Shown piece by piece: positions 31,248-38,438 of a stretch of DNA of 39,776 bases. Source of the stretch: a virus; the IMG/VR virus record IMGVR_UViG_3300024344_000045, positions 1 through 39,776 of that record. One strand, 5' to 3'. The notes beneath the pieces are model-generated. The model saw nothing but the letters and a program-made list of their open reading frames with translations. It had not been told where the DNA came from and searched no databases. The position numbers were made by a program, and so were the translations under genes. How positions within the stretch are numbered: position 1 is the stretch's first letter; every line of letters begins with the position of its first letter.

Positions 31248-31691
31248 GTGTATTCGACGTTGGATATAGCGATATACGGTACCGTACACAATAGCCCAGG
31301 CGGCGCCACTGCGCTTTCTAAACGGGTGAACATTCCGCCCTCTTCCTTAAACAACAAAGCCAATATGGGCATCGATGACCGGCATTTTTCGCCGGCTGAG
31401 CTGTTGGCGCTTATGTTGCAAACCGGTGATTTTCAGATTTTGCACGCGATCGCGGCAGACTGCGGCTTTGTCTGTAAGCCGATCCATTCAAACCCCGATC
31501 AGACCCCCAATTTAATGGCATTGCTGGCGCGAGTCACCAAAGAAAATGGCGATTTGGCGACCGTGCTATTGGATGCGAGCGCCGATGGCGTGATTTCGAG
31601 CAATGAACGCAAGCAAATTATTACCGAAGCTATGGGGGCGATTAAAGCGTTGCACGATCTGGCTAGATCAGCCTCGGGGATATCCACGTGA
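31248..31691 (+). CDS. CII-like phage regulatory protein
   Basis: 147 residues, GTG start with GGGGGAG upstream. The N-terminal helix-turn-helix section (SPGGATALSKRVNIPPSSLNNKANMGIDDRHFSPAELLALMLQTGDFQILHAIAADCGFVC) matches the CII-type (Phage_CP76) regulators of P2-like and transposable phages, with the typical LS.K......H.L...EA..L.L.TGD..IL phrase. The C-terminal part is helical. It would activate or repress early functions in lysogeny choice. It begins an operon of overlapping genes: its stop sits in GTGA with the next gene. Confidence 0.82.
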   Translation: MYSTLDIAIYGTVHNSPGGATALSKRVNIPPSSLNNKANMGIDDRHFSPAELLALMLQTGDFQILHAIAADCGFVCKPIHSNPDQTPNLMALLARVTKENGDLATVLLDASADGVISSNERKQIITEAMGAIKALHDLARSASGIST

Positions 31692-31879
31692 ACGAATTTT
31701 TGTGGGGGCTGTTTAGCGGCCTGATTTCGGTATTGTTTGCGCTGGCTGGGTTGGCCGTTATTTTGGGGTTGGCGATATTCTTGGGTTTATTGCTGCCGTT
31801 TCATCTTGCCGATTCCGGGCGGGGCGCGCATAGCACAGGCGCGGGCCTGAAGCGCAAAATCGGTCGGTTTGTCGCCTAG
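31688..31879 (+). CDS. Small membrane protein
   Basis: 63 residues starting at GTG 31688 in an overlap with the CII-like gene. One or two spans in FLWGLFSGLISVLFALAGLAVILGLAIFLGLLLPFHL, then a basic tail (GLKRKIGRF). No family recognised. An early-expressed membrane protein could act in superinfection exclusion. Confidence 0.62.
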   Translation: MNEFLWGLFSGLISVLFALAGLAVILGLAIFLGLLLPFHLADSGRGAHSTGAGLKRKIGRFVA

Positions 31880-31882
31880 AGG

Positions 31883-32161
31883 ATGGAAAGAAAGTCTCCA
31901 ATAACACCGCCCGATTCACTGCGCAAACTCGGCATTAAAAGTGCCGAATTGAGTACGGGGGAGCGACCCATTATCGATTCTAGCGTCGTTGTTCAATATT
32001 TTGGCGAGGAATTGTTGAGCCACCCGAACTTTGGCGGCCGGAACTTGAATAGACCGAATTTGCAACGCGCGCCAATTCCGTCAGAAAACGCTCTGTCGGA
32101 AGACGAGCAAAACGAATTGGATGCCGCGCTGAAAACCGTTGCGCGGTTATCGAAACGGTAA
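31883..32161 (+). CDS. Small hydrophilic early protein
   Basis: 92 residues, ATG 4 bases after the preceding stop, AGAGGATGG as ribosome site. N-terminal SPITPPDSLRKLGIKSAELSTGERPIID, then a polar segment, C-terminal acidic/helical DEQNELDAALKTVARLSKR. No known motif. Coupled in the early operon. Confidence 0.6.
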   Translation: MERKSPITPPDSLRKLGIKSAELSTGERPIIDSSVVVQYFGEELLSHPNFGGRNLNRPNLQRAPIPSENALSEDEQNELDAALKTVARLSKR

Positions 32162-32176
32162 AAATAAGGAGCCAAG

Positions 32177-32278
32177 ATGAACCAACGCAAAAATTTTTGG
32201 ATGGAAACATTTTTTCCGTTTATGGGTTTAGTGGTGCCGGCGGCGATTTTGGCCTATGCCTTGGTCGGTATGCTATGA
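32177..32278 (+). CDS. Tiny membrane peptide (33 residues)
   Basis: An excellent ribosome-binding site (AAGGAGCCAAG) precedes ATG 32177. The product is one span: FFPFMGLVVPAAILAYALVGML, with a basic N-terminus. The stop overlaps the start of a second tiny peptide (ATGA). The strong translation signal makes this more convincing than most short frames. Confidence 0.62.
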   Translation: MNQRKNFWMETFFPFMGLVVPAAILAYALVGML

Positions 32279-32343
32279 AAACGCAATTGCTGGATTGGCT
32301 GTGCATGGGCCTGATTATATTTTGTCTGTCGGTGTATTGGTAA
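32275..32343 (+). CDS. Tiny membrane peptide (22 residues)
   Basis: Starts in ATGA with the preceding peptide and ends three bases before the recombinase start. Sequence is a single hydrophobic helix, LLDWLCMGLIIFCLSVYW. Expression would depend on coupling to the upstream peptide. Role unknown; a two-peptide membrane module is possible. Confidence 0.45.
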   Translation: MKTQLLDWLCMGLIIFCLSVYW

Positions 32344-32346
32344 GTC

Positions 32347-32958
32347 ATGCGTGCCTTGCAACGCAATCAGTTCGAACGGTATTTGACGGAGACCGAAGAA
32401 CGGCAGCTTTTTAAAGCGGTTGACAGCCAAAAAGGATCCATTGCAGAACGTGATGCGGCCTGGCTGCGATTGCTTCGTCATACCGGCATCCGGGTCGGCA
32501 CTTTGGCCGGCCTGACGCTGGGGGATGCCAAAACGGCATTGAGGGACAAAAAGCTAACGCTGCGGCCAGAAATTAGCAAGAACCAGCGCGGACATAGCGT
32601 GTATTTGAATACGGTTGCGCAAAAAGCGTTGCGTAAGTTGGTTAATATTCGCCTTACCGACGGTTATCCCCGCCTTGAAACATCCCCGCTAGTGCTCAGC
32701 CGTCATGGCCAGGCGCTATCGATCCGGTCTTATCAAACACGCTGCACGCATTGGGCAAAGACCGCCGGCATTAACCCCGATTTTTCACCCCATTGGCTAC
32801 GCCATACGCTGGCTAAACGGCTGATGGATTCCAGTACCGCGAAAGACCCGCGCGCCATTGTGATGGCCGTTTTGGGGCATTCTGATATTTCTACAACAGC
32901 GGTCTACACCCTGCCAGACCGGCAGGATATTGAAAACGCGATGGAGGAAATACGATGA
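32347..32958 (+). CDS. Tyrosine recombinase, catalytic domain only
   Basis: 203 residues with all catalytic positions: R49 (TGIRVGTLAGL), K78 (EISKNQRGHS), H149-x-x-R152 (HWLRHTLAKRL), H178 (GHSD) and nucleophile Y187 (TAVYTLP). The usual N-terminal core-binding domain of about 100 residues is missing. Minimal recombinases of this type exist in phages and mobile elements. It is unlikely to act alone as the phage integrase: a full-length one lies at 38439. It overlaps the next gene by 4 bases (ATGA). Confidence 0.85.
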   Translation: MRALQRNQFERYLTETEERQLFKAVDSQKGSIAERDAAWLRLLRHTGIRVGTLAGLTLGDAKTALRDKKLTLRPEISKNQRGHSVYLNTVAQKALRKLVNIRLTDGYPRLETSPLVLSRHGQALSIRSYQTRCTHWAKTAGINPDFSPHWLRHTLAKRLMDSSTAKDPRAIVMAVLGHSDISTTAVYTLPDRQDIENAMEEIR

Positions 32959-33212
32959 CAATAACTGAGCAAAACGTAAAAAATTCGAGCACGATCACTC
33001 GATTGAACGGATCCGTTGATTGTAATTGTGACGGCGGTCGCTATTGCCGACGAAAACCGACCCACCGGATTGGGTATATGAACCCAACCCACAAAGGGGC
33101 TCACGCGGTTAATCATAACTTTTGCGAATCGCATGCGATCGAATTTTGCGGGCGATTCGATTTAGATATGAGACAACTATCGGCGATGTCTTCAGATGGC
33201 GCAGCGGCTTAA
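32955..33212 (+). CDS. Small Cys/His-rich protein
   Basis: 85 residues with Cys/His pairs C-N-C-D-G-G-R-Y-C, H-R...H-K...H, and FCESH-A-IEFCGR near 50-65, consistent with a small zinc site. Function unknown; ATGA-coupled to the recombinase. The last 17 bases overlap the start of the GemA-like gene. Confidence 0.55.
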   Translation: MTITEQNVKNSSTITRLNGSVDCNCDGGRYCRRKPTHRIGYMNPTHKGAHAVNHNFCESHAIEFCGRFDLDMRQLSAMSSDGAAA

Positions 33213-33489
33213 ACGCTGTCAGTGCTGCGGCAAGCTGGTCGCGCGCAGCTTCCGCGTGTGTACGTATTGCCAAACGCCGTTTGAACGGTTTCGCATGAAC
33301 CACGAGCGGGTCAAGCTGTGCCATGTCTTGGCGCACAAAAAGGGCTTGGACGATGAGACCTATCGGCTGCGGCTTAATGCGGTCGGTGTTAAATCGTCCA
33401 AGCAGATGACTAAAGCGCAATATCTTGAGTTTGTTAAAAACATCAATACATTGCCGGATATGCCGCGGAAAAATGAAAAAGCCGATTAA
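33196..33489 (+). CDS. GemA/Mu gp16-like regulator with N-terminal zinc ribbon
   Basis: 97 residues. The first 30 hold two Cys pairs (KRCQCCGK and RVCTYCQTPF), a zinc ribbon. Residues about 36-90 (VKLCHVLAHKKGLDDETYRLRLNAVGVKSSKQMTKAQYLEFVKNI) fit the Mu gp16/GemA family (DUF1018), whose Mu member affects host gene expression and DNA topology. The zinc ribbon in front of it is not part of the classical family. Stop region overlaps the 33473 gene by 17 bases. Confidence 0.75.
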   Translation: MAQRLKRCQCCGKLVARSFRVCTYCQTPFERFRMNHERVKLCHVLAHKKGLDDETYRLRLNAVGVKSSKQMTKAQYLEFVKNINTLPDMPRKNEKAD

Positions 33490-33640
33490 CCTAAGCCGGT
33501 TGCCGCCGGCGCGCAAGCGCAAAGCATGGGAATGGATTAAACAAAACCGGCCGGATCATGCGGCGTTTATTGAGACGATGACCGCTAAATTTGGCGGCGA
33601 GGTAATTTTTCAGGATAAGGGGGAGCAATGCAAAGATTAA
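33473..33640 (+). CDS. Small basic protein
   Basis: 55 residues starting at ATG 33473 (MKKPINLSRLPPARKRKAWEWIKQNRPDHA). An upstream in-frame start would lie deep within the previous gene. Basic helical N-terminus, no Cys. Ends 13 bases inside the dNMP kinase. Unknown role. Confidence 0.55.
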   Translation: MKKPINLSRLPPARKRKAWEWIKQNRPDHAAFIETMTAKFGGEVIFQDKGEQCKD

Positions 33641-34182
33641 TCGGATTGACCGGCCCGGCGGGCTGCGGGAAAGGTACCGTGTCGAGAATTTTGGTAACCA
33701 AGCACGGCTTTGATTCGATCGCGTTTGCGGATCCGATTAAGGCCGGCATAGCGGTCATGTTTAGGGCCTATACGGACGACCGAGCGGTCAAAGAAGAATC
33801 TATCGACTGGATCGGCAAGAGCCCGCGCCAACTCATGCAACTGCTGGGCACGGAGTTTGGGCGGGAGTTGATCCACCCGGATATTTGGATACAGACGTTG
33901 GAACGACGACTTGTCGATCGGAAAAACGCGCTGCCGCATACCGTGGTGACTGATTGCCGTTTTGAGAACGAGGCGGCGTGGATCCGCGACCAGGGGGGCG
34001 AGCTATGGCATATCCAACGTGAAAGCTGCGAACCGGTGGCGAGTCACGTTTCTGAAAATGGCCTGGCGTTTGACTTCGGCTATTGCAAGTTACTGAACAA
34101 TAACGGCGATTTTCAAGATTTATCCGCCGCTGTCGACCGACTGATGAACTCGGCCAGGCTACCGTGTCGAGACAGCATATAA
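33628..34182 (+). CDS. Deoxynucleoside monophosphate kinase-like protein
   Basis: 184 residues. Walker A at 9-17 (GPAGCGKGT) followed by a substrate region (FADPIKAGIAVMF), DDRAVKEESIDWIGKSPRQLMQLLGTEFGRELIHPDIWIQTLERRL and a VVTDCRFENEA strand, all as in the phage dNMP kinase family. It would phosphorylate dNMPs for phage DNA synthesis, fitting the primase-helicase downstream. Good RBS (AGGGGGAGC). Confidence 0.85.
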   Translation: MQRLIGLTGPAGCGKGTVSRILVTKHGFDSIAFADPIKAGIAVMFRAYTDDRAVKEESIDWIGKSPRQLMQLLGTEFGRELIHPDIWIQTLERRLVDRKNALPHTVVTDCRFENEAAWIRDQGGELWHIQRESCEPVASHVSENGLAFDFGYCKLLNNNGDFQDLSAAVDRLMNSARLPCRDSI

Positions 34183-34292
34183 CGGGGCCAAGGTTGGGCG
34201 CGGATTCCTCCTATTCGTAACCCGGCCCGTCTGGCCCGCGATAAGGGCTATTCCGATTCTTCCAGTCGTTTTCGGTTCTAAATAAAAAGTCA

Positions 34293-36950
34293 ATGTCATC
34301 AAATAACAAGTACGACCCGGCCAGCGAGGCCGAGATTGTTGCCGAGCTCAAGAATGACCCAAATTTTAATTTTAAACACAAAGGGACTTTTTTAACCTGC
34401 GGCGTCTGCCCGCAGTGCGGCAAAAAAGAACTGTACGTGAGTAAAGATAAACCGTGGCGGGTCTGTTGTAGCCGTTTGAACAAGTGCGGCTATAGCGAAT
34501 CGACACGGGAAATTTACCCGCACTTATTTAACCGCTATACGGAACGATTTCCAGCGACACCAGAAGATCCCAATGCGACCGCAAACGCCTACATGGCGCA
34601 CAATCGGCGTTTTGATCTTGAGAAAATTGGCGACTGGTTCGACCAGGAACATTATAGACTTCCAGATTCCGCAGAGGTCGCGGCGACGGTGCGGTTTTAT
34701 TTGGATCAGCCGCGCACGCGCTATTGGGAACGCCTGATCGATAAGGAAAAGTCGGGCGGTCAGCGGATCAATTTTGGCGGCCGGCGCAAAGTCGATAAAA
34801 GCCTGGTTAGGGGCGATTGGTGGATGCCGCCGGGCCAGGTCATCGATAACGGCGACGAGGTCTATTTGGTCGAGGGGATATTCCACGCGATCGCGTTTTT
34901 TTTGTGCGGGTTTAAGGTGTGCGCCACGCTGATGGCGGGCAATTACCCGTCGAACGGCCTGGCTATCTATCAAAACCGCGCAATCCGCTGGCGCCTGGCC
35001 CTGGACGACGATGAGGCTGGTCGTAATTCGATGAAACGGCATCGGCGCAAGTTGATTGATGCCGGCGAACGCTGCGACGTGGTGTTGTCGGGATCTGATA
35101 AGGATTGGGACGACCTTTACCGATTGGATAAGCTCGATTCTAAGTTTTTGAGCGAGGCGCTTTGGCGCGGCCGCATGTTTACCGCCAAAAATATCAACCA
35201 ACGGGCTTGGGCGTTTTATGCGTGGAAGCGCCGACAATTGTCGGTGCTAGAGTTTGGCAAAAAGCTTTACAGCGTGGCGATTGATGGGAAATTGATCGCC
35301 GCACTGGATGAGCACAGTATGTCGATCGACGAGCGGGACGCCATCGAGATTTTTGGCAACTTCGCGACGATCGTGCCGATTTCTAATTGTTTTCCGCAAT
35401 TTCTGTATTGCGAGCGATTCACCCTGACAAACGAACTTAGTTATTTTTACAAAATAGAGTTTTCCAATAGTAACCCTTCGACCCAAGTTTCGCTCCCCGG
35501 ATCCGGTATTGAATCGCCGGCGGCGTTTAATAAGTCTTTATTGTCGCAGGCGGCCGGCGCGACCTTTGACGGCGGCGCACGGCCTTTTAAACTGGTGCGT
35601 GATCGGTGGTTTGAAAAAGGGGTTTTGCATGTTGAGACGGTCCCATTTGTCGGATTCGACCGGGATAGCCGGGCTTACTTGTTCCAGTCGTTTGCATTTT
35701 TAAGTGGCAAACAATTGGAATTGAATGAGCACGGATTTTTTCAGGCAGGCGGTAAGCCAATTAAGTCGAAATTTAAGGGCTTTACTATCGAACAAGGCGA
35801 CGGCGAAACGTTTAATACCGGTTGGTTCGACGATTTTATGACGGTGTTTGGCTGGAACGGGTTGGTCGCACTCGTGTTTTGGTTTGGCTCGCTATTCGCC
35901 GAGCAAATCCGCGAAGCGACCAAAAGCTTTCCGTTTTTGGAAATTACCGGTGAACATGGGACCGGAAAATCTACGTTGCTGGAATTTTTGTGGAAGCTAA
36001 CCGGCCGTGATGATTACGAGGGTTTTGACCCGTCCAAATCGACGTTTGCAGCACGCGGCCGGGCGTTTATGCAGGTGTCGAACCTTCCTATTGTGTTGAT
36101 TGAATCAGATCGCGATACCAGCGCCAAGCAAAAACAATTTGATTTTGAGGAATTGAAAACCGCGTTTAACGGCCGCGCGATTCGTTCTTTGGGGGTGATG
36201 AACCGCGGCACCGATATCGAGGAACCGCCCTTTCGTGGCTCGATTGTCATCGCGCAAAACGCACAGGTTGAAGGATCGCCGGCGCTGCTTTCGCGCATTA
36301 TTCGGTGCCATTTTACCAGCGCGCATTTTACGCCCGAGTCGCGCTCGCTCGCGCCCAAATTTGAGGCGGCCAGCGTGGAGAACATGGCCGGCTTTTTGAT
36401 TAAGTGTTTGAGCCAGGAATCCGAGATATTGGACCGATTTAACCAGGTTTTTCCAAAGTATATAAGCCAGTTTGAGACGTTGGACGGGGTCAAGGATCAG
36501 CGCATTATTAAAGTACATTCAACCCTGATGGCGCTAGCGCATGGTCTGCAAATTATTGTCCCTGAATTCAAAGACGAACAGCGGAACCAACTGAACGATT
36601 ATGTCGAACAGCTAGCGCAGCAACGACAAAAAGCGCTCAACCAGGACCACCCGATTGTGCAGTCGTTTTGGGAAACTTATGAGCTATTAAATATCAAGTA
36701 TGTGGCGACTGGATCGCTGGTTGAAAAAGAACAGTTGAACCATAGCCCGTTGTCCGAGGAAATTGCGATCAGCTTAACCCAATTTTACCAGTTTATGGTC
36801 GAATCAAAGGTCGAGACAATATCAAAATCGGATATGAAAAAGTATTTGCCTGGGAGTAAATCACATAAGTATCTCGGGCAGAAAAGCATCCGGTCTAAGA
36901 TACTTAATCGGGTGATTTGGTGTTGGGTATTTAAGGCGGGGCGTGGGTGA
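34293..36950 (+). CDS. Bifunctional DNA primase-helicase
   Basis: 885 residues. N-terminal zinc finger: CGVCPQC (36-42), CC (58-59), C65. TOPRIM-like core around residues 189-245: EVYLVEGIFHAI supplies the catalytic Glu, and LALDDDEAGRNS the DxD. A C-terminal NTPase domain has Walker A GEHGTGKST near 553 and a LIESDRDTS strand as a Walker B-like site, with the superfamily-3/phage D5-like layout (FGWNGLVALVFWFGSLFAEQIRE before it). It would initiate and drive phage replication, replacing the Mu transposition mode. ATG 34293; upstream 110 bp contains no gene. Confidence 0.85.
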   Translation: MSSNNKYDPASEAEIVAELKNDPNFNFKHKGTFLTCGVCPQCGKKELYVSKDKPWRVCCSRLNKCGYSESTREIYPHLFNRYTERFPATPEDPNATANAYMAHNRRFDLEKIGDWFDQEHYRLPDSAEVAATVRFYLDQPRTRYWERLIDKEKSGGQRINFGGRRKVDKSLVRGDWWMPPGQVIDNGDEVYLVEGIFHAIAFFLCGFKVCATLMAGNYPSNGLAIYQNRAIRWRLALDDDEAGRNSMKRHRRKLIDAGERCDVVLSGSDKDWDDLYRLDKLDSKFLSEALWRGRMFTAKNINQRAWAFYAWKRRQLSVLEFGKKLYSVAIDGKLIAALDEHSMSIDERDAIEIFGNFATIVPISNCFPQFLYCERFTLTNELSYFYKIEFSNSNPSTQVSLPGSGIESPAAFNKSLLSQAAGATFDGGARPFKLVRDRWFEKGVLHVETVPFVGFDRDSRAYLFQSFAFLSGKQLELNEHGFFQAGGKPIKSKFKGFTIEQGDGETFNTGWFDDFMTVFGWNGLVALVFWFGSLFAEQIREATKSFPFLEITGEHGTGKSTLLEFLWKLTGRDDYEGFDPSKSTFAARGRAFMQVSNLPIVLIESDRDTSAKQKQFDFEELKTAFNGRAIRSLGVMNRGTDIEEPPFRGSIVIAQNAQVEGSPALLSRIIRCHFTSAHFTPESRSLAPKFEAASVENMAGFLIKCLSQESEILDRFNQVFPKYISQFETLDGVKDQRIIKVHSTLMALAHGLQIIVPEFKDEQRNQLNDYVEQLAQQRQKALNQDHPIVQSFWETYELLNIKYVATGSLVEKEQLNHSPLSEEIAISLTQFYQFMVESKVETISKSDMKKYLPGSKSHKYLGQKSIRSKILNRVIWCWVFKAGRG

Positions 36951-36960
36951 TTTTTTAACT

Positions 36961-36990
36961 AAGTGAGATAAGTATTTTGTTATTTCACTT
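36961..36990 (+). terminator. AT-rich hairpin after the primase-helicase gene
   Basis: AAGTGAGATAA and TTATTTCACTT pair over 11 bp with one mismatch and an 8-base loop, followed by TTTAT. A weak terminator or attenuator between the primase-helicase gene and the zinc-peptide genes; it could equally be an operator. Confidence 0.45.
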
Positions 36991-37014
36991 TTATAGGTAT
37001 TGGAGAGTTATTCT

Positions 37015-37089
37015 ATGATATTTGTTTGTAAATGTGGGAAGGAATATAAATTGGAATGTCCATATCATAAGCACGGAAAAAAACTGTGA
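37015..37089 (+). CDS. Tiny zinc-knuckle peptide (24 residues)
   Basis: GGAGAG precedes ATG 37015. The peptide has C-K-C at 5-7, then C-P-Y-H-K-H, i.e. four or more potential zinc ligands in 24 residues. Ends in a GTGA overlap with the next gene, so the two are probably co-translated. Unknown function. Confidence 0.5.
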   Translation: MIFVCKCGKEYKLECPYHKHGKKL

Positions 37090-37307
37090 AAATAGAAAAA
37101 ATAAGGTGTTCAGGATGCAGTAAAAAAGCCGGTTTTGACGTATTTAAACCTGTGACCGAATTTCACAAAAACAAAAGTCGGATCGGGGGTTATGCGTGCG
37201 AGTGCCGAGACTGTGTGAATCACAGATCCAAGGTGAAGTACGATATTTATTTAAGCCACCATTATAAACATATTCCGAATGATCTTTATCGTCGGTTTGT
37301 GCTATAG
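37086..37307 (+). CDS. Small zinc-binding protein
   Basis: 73 residues from GTG 37086. CSGC near 9-12 and CECRDC near 36-41 give a zinc ribbon/treble-clef pattern, and the phrase FKPVTEFHKNKSRIGGYACECRDC resembles phage HNH-type or zinc proteins that read 'F..F.K.....G....C..C'. No HNH catalytic His is certain. The tail YDIYLSHHYKHIPNDLYRRF is basic and aromatic. Confidence 0.55.
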   Translation: MKIEKIRCSGCSKKAGFDVFKPVTEFHKNKSRIGGYACECRDCVNHRSKVKYDIYLSHHYKHIPNDLYRRFVL

Positions 37308-37331
37308 CAAGGCTGAGATTTATTTGTTTTT

Positions 37332-37652
37332 ATGACCCTTAAAAGAATTCAGCTCAAGCGTCTTAAAGGTTGGCGTATGCCGCCCAATACGGTGAAAGTT
37401 GATCGATCGACCTGCTGGGGCAATCCGTACAAAATTGGCATGCTCGGGATATGTAGTAACGAAATCGCTGTAGAGAAATTCGAACGACTCTTAAAACGTA
37501 AAAACCTTGACCAATCACATAGATATTTCGTCTTTGCGCGTGACCGATTGGTCACAGATTTGGCGGGTAAGAATTTGGCTTGCTGGTGTCCAATTGATCA
37601 GCCCTGTCATGCTGACGTACTTTTGAAATATGCCAATAAGCGCCGAAAATAG
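37332..37652 (+). CDS. DUF4326-like protein
   Basis: 106 residues: VKVDRSTCWGNPYKIG near 22-37 and LAGKNLACWCPIDQPCHADVLLKYAN at the end are the two phrases of the DUF4326 family, common in phages, function unknown. It has RBS-poor upstream sequence. Its last 23 bases overlap the start of the HNH gene. Confidence 0.8.
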   Translation: MTLKRIQLKRLKGWRMPPNTVKVDRSTCWGNPYKIGMLGICSNEIAVEKFERLLKRKNLDQSHRYFVFARDRLVTDLAGKNLACWCPIDQPCHADVLLKYANKRRK

Positions 37653-37923
37653 AATTCGATACCCAAAAGATTGGAAACTACGAAGCCGATTTGTACGATT
37701 TTACCGCGCAAGGAATCAATGCGAATGGTGCGGCGCCAAGAACTATCAGAGCCACCCAATAACAGGGAGTAAAGTTATACTGACTACGGCGCACGTATTC
37801 GATCACAGACCGTAAGCAGCGAGCTTGTTAAACTTGGCGGCACTGTGCCAACGTTGCCACAATCGCCATGATGCCAATCACCGACAAGCCAACAGACAAA
37901 AGAAAAGGATCGCAAATAAATAA
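37630..37923 (+). pseudogene. HNH endonuclease gene interrupted by an in-frame TAA
   Basis: Frame from ATG 37630: RIRYPKDWKLRSRFVRFYRARNQCEWCGAKN with the first zinc pair (CEWC), then LTTAHVFDHRP and a TAA at 37813-37815. Reading on in the same frame gives 35 more codons with NLAALCQRCHNRHDA, the second half of the HNH motif (C-x-x-C, H-x-x-x-H), up to TAA 37921-37923. One base change (for example GAA to TAA) explains the break. The full 97-codon product would be a small HNH nuclease of a phage-common type. It is a recent pseudogene, a sequencing error or a stop-readthrough case. Confidence 0.78.
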
Positions 37924-37953
37924 ACAGGCGTTAACGGACGCCGTACGCGAATG

Positions 37954-37986
37954 AAAGGGGGTTGGCATTTGCCAGCCCTTTTTTTA
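37954..37986. terminator. Rho-independent terminator
   Basis: AAAGGG...TTGGC pairs with GCCAG...CCCTTT around ATTT (stem about 37954-37980), followed by a run of T. The A-run on the left allows use in both directions. Ends the early transcript. Confidence 0.8.
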
Positions 37987-38109
37987 TGAACGTAGTGGTG
38001 CCATCTAACCAGAAAACCTACGAAGCTTAGCTGCGCTTTTAACTCTTAACATTTAACTTTAAATAACGAGCGTAAGTTATTGATCCTTATTTTTCGCTGA
38101 AAAACTAGT

Positions 38110-38410
38110 GGGGGTGTCGGAATTCCATTACAAACATTACAAGCCTAAAAAAACATTGAATTTCCCTTATATTTCAATGTCATGGATCATTTATCAAAAC
38201 CTTACAAGTCCATTACAAAAACCTTACAATGTAAGGAAATATAAAAATTTATTTCATTACATTGAAAAATAAAATATTCTTTGTTTTCAATGATGTAAGG
38301 AATTCAATTAATTTTGTAAGGAATATTTCATTACAAATAAGTATCGTAAAATCATTCGGTTACAGGCTAATATGCCGTTTGTAAGGATGTAATGGAATTC
38401 CGAAGCCCCC
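38110..38410. repeat. AT-rich repeat array bounded by a 23-bp inverted repeat
   Basis: A non-coding block between the terminator and the recombinase. Its ends read GGGGG-xx-TCGGAATTCCATTACA: left GGGGG 38110-38114, core 38117-38132; right core inverted at 38388-38403, then a C-run at 38406-38414. Between them TTACA occurs eight times (38128, 38137, 38202, 38213, 38224, 38257, 38331, 38360) and TGTAA five times (38230, 38294, 38315, 38380, 38388), including the palindrome CCTTACA-A-TGTAAGG (38222-38236). A second motif, CATTGAA/TTCAATG, occurs four times (38154, 38173, 38260, 38286). The layout suits iterons of an origin, arm sites of the adjacent recombinase (attP), or an operator array. The stretch 37987-38109 shows no clear signal. 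Confidence 0.72.
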
Positions 38411-38438
38411 CCCCTAAAATATTAGAGTGAATAATTCA

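Noticed and set aside
34524-35237. 237-residue minus-strand open frame
   Set aside because: Antisense to the primase-helicase, which has clear zinc, TOPRIM and Walker motifs.
38110-38410. CRISPR array
   Set aside because: Boxes are only 5-7 bp, irregularly spaced and in both orientations; no repeat-spacer regularity.
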